Of a stretch of 64,000 nucleotides of DNA, positions 56,187 to 64,000 are shown one piece after another. Source of the stretch: Closterium sp. Naga37s-1 (taxonomy: Eukaryota; Streptophyta; Zygnematophyceae; Desmidiales; Closteriaceae); the NCBI GenBank assembly GCA_947471745.1, contig CANJKZ010000518.1, positions 1 through 64,000 on the forward strand, written 5' to 3'. The position numbers and the translations under genes are program-made. Position 1 is the stretch's first letter; each line of letters opens with the position of its first letter. The notes under the pieces are model-generated. The model was not told the DNA's origin, made no database searches, and saw only the letters and a list, made by a program, of their open reading frames with translations.

Positions 56187-59100
56187 GGGGCGGGGTGATG
56201 GAAAGAGGGAGAATGGGGCGGGGTGATGGAAAGAGGGAGAATGGGGCGGGGTGATGGAAAGCGGGAGAATGGGGCGGAGTGATGGAAAGCGGGAGAACGG
56301 GGCTGGGTGATGGAAAGCGGGAGAACGGGGCAGGGTGATGGAAAGCAGGAGATCGGGGCGGGGTCATGGAAAGAGGGAGAATGGGGCGGGGTGATGGAAA
56401 ACGGGAGAATGGGGCGAGGTGATGGAAAGAGGGAGAATGGCGCGGCGTAATGGAAAGCGGGAGAATGGGGCGGGGTGATGGAAAGAGGGAGAATGGGGCG
56501 GGGTGATGGAAGGAGGGAGAATGCGGCGGGGTGATGGAAAGCGGGAGAATGGGGCGGGGTGATGGAAAGCGGGAGAACGGGGCGGGGTGATGGAAAGCGG
56601 GAGAACGGGGCGGGGAGATGGAAAGCAGGAGAATGGGGCGGGGTGATGGAAAGAGGGAGAATGAGTCGGGGTGATGGAAAGCGGGAGAATGGGGCAGGGT
56701 GATGGAAAGAGAGACAATGAGGCGGGGTGATGGAAAGCGGGAGAATGGGGCAGGGTGATGGAAAGCGGGAGAATGGGGCGGGGTGATGGAAAGCAGGAGA
56801 ATGGGGCGGGGTGATGGAAAGCGGGAGAATGGGGCGGGGTGATGGAAAGCGGGAGAATGGGGTGGGGTGATGGAAAGCGGGAGAATGGGGAGAATGGGGC
56901 GGGGTGATGGAAAGCGGGTGAATGGGGCGGGGTGATAGAAATTGGGAGAATGGGGCGGGGTGATGGAAAGCGTGAGAATGGGGCAGGGTGGTGGAAAGAG
57001 GGAGAATGAGGCGGGGTGATGGAAAGCGGGAGAATGGGGCTGGGTGATGGAAAGCGGGAGAACGGGGCGGGGTGATGGAAAGAGGGAGAATGGGGCAGGG
57101 TGATGGAAAGCGGGAGATCGGGGCGGGGTGATGGAAAGAGGGAGAATGGGGCGGGGTGATGGAAAGCGGGAGAATGGGGCGGGGTGATGGAAAGAGGGAG
57201 AATGGGGCGGCGTAATGGAAAGCGGGAGAATGGGGCGGGGTGATGGAAAGAGGGAGAATGGGGCGGGGTGATGGAAGGAGGGAGAATGCGGCGGGGTGAT
57301 GGAAAGCGGGAGAATGGGGCGGGGTGATGGAAAGCGGGAGAACGGGGCGGGGTGATGGAAAGCGGGAGAACGGGACGGGGAGATGGAATGCAGGAGAATG
57401 GGGCGGGGTGATGGAAAGAGGGAGAATGGGTCGGGGTGATGGAAAGCGGGAGAATGGGGCGGGGTGATGGAAAGAGGGAGAATGGGGCAGGATGATGGAA
57501 ATCGGGAGAATGGGGTGGGGTGATGGAAAGAGGGAGAATGGGGCGGGGTGATGGAAAGAGGGAGAATGGGGCGGGGTGATGGAAAGCGGGAGAATGGGGC
57601 GGGGTGATGGAAAGAGGGAGAATGGGGCGGCGTAATGGAAAGCGGGAGAATGGGGCGGGGTGATGGAAAGAGGGAGAATGGGGCGGGGTGATGGAAAGCG
57701 GGAGAATGGGGCGGGGTGATGGAAAGCGGGAGAACGGGGCGGGGTGATGGAAAGCGGGAGAACGGGGCAGGGAGATGGAAAGCAGGAGAATGGGGCGGGG
57801 TGATGGAAAGAGGGAGAATGAGTCGGGGTGATGGAAAGCGGGAGAATGGGGCGGGGTGATGGAAAGAGAGACAATGAGGCGGGGTGATGGAAAGCGGGAG
57901 AATGGGGCAGGGTGATGGAAAGCGGGAGAATGGGGCGGGGTGATGGAAAGCAGGAGAATGGGGCGGGGTGATAAAAAGCGGGAGAATGGGGCGGGGTGAT
58001 GGGAAGCGGAAGAATGGGACGGGGTGATGGAAAGCGGGAGAATGGGGTGGGGTGATGGAAAGCGGGAGAATGGGGCGGGGTGATGGAAAGCGGGTGAATG
58101 GGGCGGGGTGATAGAAATTGGGAGAATGGGGCGGGGTGATGGAAAGCGTGAGAATGGGGCAGGGTGGTGGAAAGAGGGAGAATGAGAGGGGGTGATGGAA
58201 AGAGGGAAAATGGGGCGGGGTGATGGAAAGCGGGAGAATGGGGCTGGGTGATGGAAAGCGGGAGAACGGGGCGGGGTGATGGAAAGAGGGAGAATGGGGC
58301 AGGGTGATGGAAAGCGGGAGATCGGGGCGGGGTGATGGAAAGAGGGAGAATGGGGCGGGGTGATGGGAAGCGGGAGAATGGGGCGGGGTGATGGAAAGTG
58401 GGAGAATGGGGCGGCGTAATGGAAAGCGGGAGAATGGGGCGGGGTGATGGAAAGAGGGAGAATGGGGCGGGGTGATGGAAGGAGGGAGAATGCGGCGGGG
58501 TGATGGAAAGCGGGAGAATGGGGCGGGGTGATGGAAAGCGGGAGATCGCGGCGGGGTGATGTAAAGCGGGAGAAAGGGGCGGGGTGATGGAAAGCGGGAG
58601 AACAGGGCGGGGTGATGGAAAGCGGGAGAATGGGGCGGGGTGATGGAAAGCGGGTGAATGGGGCGGGGTGATAGAAATTGGGAGAATGGGGCGGGGTGAT
58701 GGAAAGCGTGAGAATGGGGCAGGGTGGTGGAAAGAGGGAGAATGAGAGGGGGTGATGGAAAGAGGGAAAATGGGGCGGGGTGATGGAAAGCGGGAAAATG
58801 GGGCTGGGTGATGGAAAGCGGGAGAACGGGGCGGGGTGATGGAAAGAGGGAGAATGGGGCAGGGTGATGGAAAGCGGGAGATCGGGGCGGGGTGATGGAA
58901 AGAGGGAGAATGGGGCGGGGTGATGGGAAGCGGGAGAATGGGGCGGGGTGATGGAAAGTGGGAGAATGGGGCGGCGTAATGGAAAGCGGGAGAATGGGGC
59001 GGGGTGATGGAAAGAGGGAGAATGGGGCGGGGTGATGGAAGGAGGGAGAATGCGGCGGGGTGATGGAAAGCGGGAGAATGGGGCGGGGTGATGGAAAGCG

Positions 59101-60785
59101 GGAGATCGCGGCGGGGTGATGTAAAGCGGGAGAAAGGGGCGGGGTGATGGAAAGCGGGAGAACAGGGCGGGGTGATGGAAAGCGGGAGAACGGGTCGGGG
59201 TGATGGAAAGCGGGAAAATGGGTCGGGGTGATGGAAAGCGGGAGAACGGGGCGGGGTGATGGAAAGCGGGAGAACGGGGCGGGGTGATGGAAAGGGGGAG
59301 AATGGGGCGGGGTGATGGAAAGCGGGAGAATGGGGCGGGGTGATGGAAAGAGGGAAAATAGGGCGGGGTGATGGAAAGAGGGAGAATGGGGCGGGGTGAT
59401 GGAAAGAGGGAGAAATGGGCTGGGTGATAAATGGAAAAGGGGAGAATAGGGCGGGGTGATGGAAAGACGGAGAATGGGACCGGGTGATGGAAAGCGGGAG
59501 AATGGGGCGGGGTGATGGAAGCAAGAGAATGGGGCGGGATGATGGAAAGCGGGAAAATGGGGCGGGGTGATGGAAAGCGGGAGAAGGGGCGGGGTGCTGG
59601 AAAGAGGGAGAATGGGGCGGGGTGATGGAAAGAGGGAGAATGGGGTGGGGTGATGGCAAGAGGGAGAATGGTGCGGCGTGATGGAAAGCGGGAGAATGGG
59701 GCTGGGTGATGGAAAGAGGGAGAATGGGGCGGGGTGATGTAAAGAGGGAGAATGGGGCGGGGTGATGGAAAGCGGGAGATCGCGGCGGGGTGATGTAAAG
59801 CGGGAGAACGGGGCGGGGTGATGGAAAGCGGGAGAACAGGGCGGGGTGATGGAAAGCGGGAGAACGGGTCGGGGTGATGGAAAGCGGGAGAACGGGGCGG
59901 GGTGATGGAAAGCGGGAGAATGGGGCGGGGTGATGGAAAGCGGGAGAACGGGGCGGGGTGATGGAAAGGGGGAGAATGGGGCGGGGTGATGGAAAGCGGG
60001 AGAATGGGGCGGGGTGATGAAAAGAGGGAAAATATGGCGGGGTGATGGAAAGAGGGAGAATGGGGCGGGGTGACGGAAAGAGGGAGAAATGGGCTGGATG
60101 ATAAATGGAAAGAGGGAGAATAGGGCGGGGTGATGGAAAGAGGGAGAATGGGACCAGGTGATGGAAAGCGGGAGAATGGGGCGGAGTGATGGAAAGCAAG
60201 AGAATGGGGCGGGGTGATGGAAAGCGGGAAAATGGGGCGGGGTGATGGAAAGCGGGAGAAGGGGCGAGGTGATGGAAAGCGGGAGAATGGGGCGGGGTGA
60301 TGGAAAAAGGGAGAATGGGGCGGGGTGATGGCAAGAGGGAGAATGGTGCGGGGTCATGGATGGGGCGGGGTGATGGATAGAGGGACGGTGCGGAGTGATG
60401 GAAAGCAGGAGAATGGGGCGAGGTGATGGAATGAGGGAGAATGGGGCGGGGAGATGGAAAGCGGGAGAATGGGGCGGGGTGGAAAGAGGGAGAGTGGGCC
60501 TGGGTGATGGAAATAGGGAGAATGAGGCTGGGTGATAAAAAATGGGAGAATGGGGCGGGGTGATGGAAAGCGGGAGAATGGGGCGGGGTGATGGAAAGAG
60601 GGAGAATGGGGCAGGGTGATGGAAAGAGGGAGAATGGGGCGGGGTGATGGAAAGCGGGAGAATGGGGCTGGGTGATGGAAAGAGGGAAAATGGGGCGGGG
60701 TGATGGAAAGAGGGAGAATGGGGCTGGATGATGGAAAGAGGGAGAATGGGGCGGGGTGATGGAAAGAGGGAGAATTGGGCGGGGT
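56187..60785 (+). repeat. 28-bp G-rich minisatellite, large array
   Basis: About 164 copies of the same unit as at 10077 and 35389 are present. Variants recur in ordered blocks: the series with CGGGTGAATGG, GATAGAAATTGGG, GCGTGAGAATGG and GGTGGTGGAAAG appears near 56910, 58091 and 58651. The last two are 560 bp (20 units) apart and near-identical over about 550 bp. Another block with GAGAAATGGGCTGG occurs near 59410 and 60085. Since 84 bp (three units) equals 28 codons, two minus-strand frames stay open for more than 1500 codons with a proline-rich repeat. These are artefacts. Confidence 0.95.
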
Positions 60786-61382
60786 ACTTTAACAACACTA
60801 GGTTCTAACCTTTTAGATCCACATAATTTGCAATAGTTTAGAGCTCCAGCTCCACCTTGTATCTGCACACAAACGTGCATACCTCCTGAACTGACCCACG
60901 CATCATTCTCTCTGTATAGATACAGTGAATACCACATATATTTTGCATTTCCTTTACTGTATACCATGCCACACCCCTCTAATAGGCTCTAACCTTTTGG
61001 ATCTATGTAATTCGCCAAAAGTAGGCATTGTAGTCGTGCATGGTACCTGCACTACAGGCGCGCATACCGACCAACTTGACCAGCGCATTACGTATGTTTG
61101 TAGAGATGCGGTTAGTACCATTTTCTTGTCAGTCAACTAGATTAGGCCATCTACTTTAACAACACTAGGTTCTAACCTTTTAGATCAACATAATTTGTAA
61201 GATTTCAGAGCTCCAGCTCCGACTTGTACCTGCACACATGCGTGCATACTACCCGAACCGGCTTTCGCATCTTTTTCTCTGTATAAATAGAGTGAATGCC
61301 GCATATGTTTCGCTTTTTCCTTTACATTATACCATTTCCTACGCCTCTACCAGGTTCTAACCTTTTGGATCTATGTAATTCC
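60786..61382 (-). repeat. Fragment of the 366-bp satellite, inverted arm (right)
   Basis: About 1.6 dimers of the 366-bp family are present, in the same orientation as the 22297-24887 array but a different subfamily (GGTTCTAACCTTTTAGATC; GATGCGGTTAGTACCATTTT). This subfamily is shared with the left inverted arm at 55956-56186. It joins the 371-bp family near GATCTATGTAATTCCCC. Confidence 0.9.
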
Positions 61383-61916
61383 CCATTATCCCTCTTCTAT
61401 TTGAGTGAGACCACTAGATTCTGTGTACTATGCGAGATCTGAGCGCTTCCGTTCTCCCTGGCATTTCCACTCTAAGTTCCCATACTGACCGACCTGGCCA
61501 ATGCACCATTTTCCCTATACATGTGCGTTAGATGCCTTTCAAACCTTATTATATCACTAGATTTATATATTTCCCACCTTCTGATCGAGTGAGACCGCTA
61601 GATTCCCTTTACTTTTTTAGAAATGAGCGTTTCCGTTCTTTCTGGCCCCACTTGCACTATAAGTGCGAAATGCCGGCCAGACTGGCCGATGCACCATTTT
61701 CTCTACACATGTGCGTTGGTTGCCTTTCAAACCCTTACGTTCATTAGATTAATATATTTCCTACCTTCTATTTGAGTGAGACCACTAGATTCCGTGTACT
61801 TTGCGAGATCTGAGCGCTTCTGTTCTCCCTGGCATTTGCACTCTAAGTTCCCATACTGACCGACCTGGCCAATGCACCATTTTCCCTATACATGTGCGTT
61901 AGATACTGTCAGACTT
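61383..61916 (-). repeat. Fragment of the 371-bp satellite, inverted
   Basis: About 1.4 dimers are present, reading on the minus strand as the 14056-19490 family: A monomer (AGTATGGGAACTTAGAGTG), then B (CGGCCAGTCTGGCCGGCATT), then A. The last monomer is interrupted after GTGCGTTAGATAC by the LTR at 61917. Confidence 0.92.
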
Positions 61917-62036
61917 ATATGCTATAGTCTGTGTAGGCTGTAGTGGGGTAGACAATATGGGGTACAACACTTTTAGGTTTTCCTACTTGTACCCACCTGT
62001 TTCCTAGTGCATTCATTCCTTGTTCTTATTCTCACA
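61917..62036 (+). repeat. 5' LTR of the right-edge copia element (120 bp)
   Basis: Begins TGTCAGACTTATATG and ends TATTCTCACA, followed by the primer-binding site. It shares the TGGGGTA and TTGTACCCACC blocks with the 126-bp LTR of copy A. Confidence 0.75.
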
Positions 62037-62048
62037 TGGTATTAGAGA
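62037..62048 (+). other. Primer-binding site, right-edge element
   Basis: TGGTATTAGAGA matches TGGTATCAGAGC except at two positions and lies directly after the LTR. Confidence 0.6.
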
Positions 62049-63123
62049 AGAATCGTTCCTAGGGCCCACCGATCGTTCCGCCCTGCCCTAACTGAAATAC
62101 ATATATATTTTTTTTAGCTGCCCCTGCAGCCGCGCTGCCCTTGCAGCCGGCGTGCTCCCCCTGCGACCGTGCTGCCCCTGCAGCTGTGCCCGCCCGTGCA
62201 GCCGTGCCTGCCCCTGCAGCCCGTGGGCGCTGCCTCTGCATCAGTGCCTGCCCCTGCAGCCCATGGGTGCTGCCCCTGCAGCCAGCGCGCTGCCCTGCCG
62301 AGCCGCGTGTCACCCGTGGGCGCTGCCTCTGCCCTGCCGAGCCGCGTGACGCCCGTGGGCGCTGCCTCTGCGACCCTCGTGTCGCCCCCCGCTGCCCCGT
62401 CGCGCTGCCCTGGTAAGCCGCGCGCGACCCCCCGCTGCCACGTCGAGTCGCCCTGGGGAGCCGCGCTCGGCCCCCCGCTGCCCCGTCGCGACGCCCTGGG
62501 GAGCCGCGCTCGGCCCCCGCTGCCCCGTCGCGACGCCCTGGGGAGCCGCGCTCGGCCCCCGCTGCCCCGTCGCGACGTCCTAGGCAGCCGCGCGCGACCC
62601 CCCGCTGCCCCGTCGCGACGCCCTGGGGAGCCGCGCGCCCCCCCCCCCCCCCCCCCCCTCCCCCCACCCCGCTGCTCCGTCGCGGCGCCCTGGGGAGCCG
62701 CGCTCCGTCCCCCTCGCTGCAGCCCGCGAGCCGCCTCTGCAGCGCCGAGTGCGACCTGCCAAACCCTAAAATAATTAATTAAAAAAAAAAAAAAAGAGGA
62801 GCCCTAGGTGCTGCTGCCCTAGGTGCTACTGCTGCTACTGCTGCTACTGCCGGCCGCCCCTGCCCCGCCCTGCAGCAGCTGCCGTCGCGGCCCGGCCCCG
62901 CCCTGCAGCAGTTGCCGCACAGCTCCCTGCCGCGATCGCGGCCCCGCCCTTCAGCAGCTACCGCGGAGCCCTCGCCCTGCAGTGGTAGCGGCCTCGCCGT
63001 TGCCGCCGTCGTATGCCTGCCCTTCTCGCCACTGGTGAGCACTGCCCTGCCCGTACTGCTGTTACTGCTGCTCCTGCTGCTACTGCTTTTTTCTACAGCT
63101 ACTGCTGCTCCTAGCGTGGCCAG
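62049..63123 (+). other. GC-rich leader with homopolymer and triplet tracts
   Basis: This leader contains repeated CGTCGCGACGCCCTGGGGAG-type units of about 50 bp (62440-62700), a run of more than 20 C residues (about 62639-62658), and an A-rich block (62779-62795). It also contains CTGCTACTGCTG triplets. Long GC-rich frames on both strands cross it but show no domain. A TAG at about 63115 precedes the gag frame. Confidence 0.6.
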
Positions 63124-64000
63124 ATGCAGCTCCAGCGCCGTCCGCATGAGTCCCTCACGCCCCAGCAGCTTCGTGAGTGGTACGCTAGCTGGGGTTGTAG
63201 GGGTGGCCGCGCTGCTACTACTGCTACTGCTGCTACTACTGCTACTACTGCTACTACTGCTACTGCTGCTACTGCTGCTACTGCGGCTACTACTGCTACT
63301 GCTGCTCCTGGCGGTGGCCAGATGCAGCTCCAGCGACGTCCGCGTGAGTCCCTCACGCCCCAGCAGCTTCGTGAGTGGTACGCTAGTTGGGGTTGTCGGG
63401 GTGGCCGTAGTGGGAGTCGTCCTGGAGTGAGTAGTTCGGGAGCTTCTTGTAGTGGCCAGGTGCAGCTGCAGCGTCGCCCGCTTGCGATCCTTTCGCCCCA
63501 GCAGCTTCGTGAGTGGTACGCTCAGCGTGGAGGGTCATGGGGTACTGCTCGCTGCCCGTACGTGATTCGCACTGGTGCTCGGACTGGTCAGCCTTGCGGG
63601 ACGTTTGGTCATACAGAGTCCCGCGGCTTCGCTCGTCTGAGCGACGCCTGGCGTACTGCGTTTGGCGACGCGGCTGAGCTCCCTGACTGGGTGGAGCTGC
63701 TTAGGCAGATGGTAGATATCTATGCTCTTGACTCTGATGCTATCCTTACTGCCATGTATGCATTGCCTACTAGTGCTGAGGGTGCCTGTTACCTGTGTGT
63801 GCCGCCTGACCCCGGTATCCAGTCTGCAGCTCTAGGTGCTGGTGAGGCTGCTGCTCTAGGTGCTGGTGCGTCTCCTGCTCTAGGTGCCAGTGAGGCTGCT
63901 GCTCTAGGTGCTCGTGAGTCTACTGCTCCAGGTACTGGTGAGTCTGCCCTCTCTGGTGCTGCGCCTGCTGCGATCTTCCACACCTTCACCCTTGACTCGG
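63124..64000 (+). CDS. Copia gag C-terminal region to protease start, partial
   Basis: This plus-strand frame is open from ATG 63124 to the window edge (292 codons) with no stop. It contains three copies of the segment PQQLREWYA (near codons 16, 93 and 127). The first two are embedded in repeats of QMQLQRRP and separated by an Ala/Thr run encoded by GCT/ACT triplets. The third leads into RTGARTGQPCGTFGHTES and LSDAWRTAFGDAAELPDW, matching the C/H-rich segment of copy B. It ends HTFTLDS, the beginning of the aspartic protease active site. A run of ALGAxExAALGA repeats precedes the protease, as in copy B. The true start is uncertain; translation may begin further upstream in a complete element. 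Confidence 0.8.
   Translation, partial: MQLQRRPHESLTPQQLREWYASWGCRGGRAATTATAATTATTATTATAATAATAATTATAAPGGGQMQLQRRPRESLTPQQLREWYASWGCRGGRSGSRPGVSSSGASCSGQVQLQRRPLAILSPQQLREWYAQRGGSWGTARCPYVIRTGARTGQPCGTFGHTESRGFARLSDAWRTAFGDAAELPDWVELLRQMVDIYALDSDAILTAMYALPTSAEGACYLCVPPDPGIQSAALGAGEAAALGAGASPALGASEAAALGARESTAPGTGESALSGAAPAAIFHTFTLDS

Larger units (their letters stand above)
61917..64000 (+). mobile_element. Copia-type LTR element, 5' part, runs off the window
   Basis: LTR, primer-binding site, GC-rich leader and partial gag lie in order on the plus strand. It is related to the minus-strand copia pieces at 38461-48877 (shared LTR blocks, CCTAGGGCCCACC leader block, gag C-terminal segment, protease start), but is clearly diverged and a different subfamily. 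The N-terminal gag capsid present in copies A and B (beginning MATPSVLAFDAEG) is not found between the leader and the gag C-terminal region. Either it was deleted or it lies in a broken form I cannot recognise. Confidence 0.8.

Noticed and set aside
56063..60967. Open frames of 1539 and 1634 codons with HSPAFHHPAPFS-type repeats
   Set aside because: Two frames are open over the same 28-bp array; the ends run into satellite fragments rather than into any domain.
62141..63430. Alanine/proline/leucine-rich frames on both strands near the right edge
   Set aside because: They lie in a GC-rich leader with homopolymer and triplet tracts; the leucine run is the wrong frame of the gag Ala/Thr triplet repeat.

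Overview
This is eukaryotic, non-genic DNA, most likely from a green plant or streptophyte alga. That rests on three observations: Ty1/copia retroelements with a primer-binding site matching initiator tRNA-Met, two exons that look like a plant-type GT37 fucosyltransferase, and a complete absence of compact bacterial-style gene organisation. A charophyte such as a desmid would fit the extreme simple-repeat content, but that is a guess. About 80% of the window is tandem repeats; no intact host gene is visible.

Layout. 1-10080 is a 16-bp purine-rich minisatellite, 10077-10559 a 28-bp G-rich minisatellite, 10560-14055 a 184-bp satellite, 14056-19490 a 371-bp A/B dimer satellite, 19491-22296 two related 181-bp satellites, and 22297-24887 a 366-bp dimer satellite. 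24888-26870 is an island of mostly single-copy DNA holding GT37-like exons on the minus strand, with short minisatellites in the presumed introns. From 26871 the 16-bp, 28-bp and 184-bp order is repeated (to 50072), but this second copy is split by a 10.4-kb composite of Ty1/copia pieces, a small LTR element and a 183-bp satellite (38461-48877). Then come a 96-bp array (50073-54918), a 173-bp array (54919-55955), a large 28-bp array (56187-60785) flanked by inverted pieces of the 366-bp satellite, an inverted piece of the 371-bp satellite, and a plus-strand copia relative that runs off the end of the window (61917-64000).

The most notable pattern is that at least seven satellite families have monomers of 173-186 bp, close to a nucleosome repeat. 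Three of them (184, 371 and 366) share recognisable core boxes and so form one superfamily. Two forms (371 and 366) are two-monomer higher-order repeats. Several monomers carry perfect short dyads, and two unrelated arrays carry CACGTG in nearly every copy. This resembles centromeric, pericentromeric or subtelomeric heterochromatin, though the sequence alone cannot say which.

The very long open frames in the minisatellites, including overlapping frames of 2600-3006 codons, are explained by stop-free repeat units and are not annotated as genes. The only protein-coding material I support is the copia gag-pol (42415-48414, one internal TGA), a broken gag copy (38461-39306), a partial gag at the right edge (63124-64000) and the two GT37-like exons.
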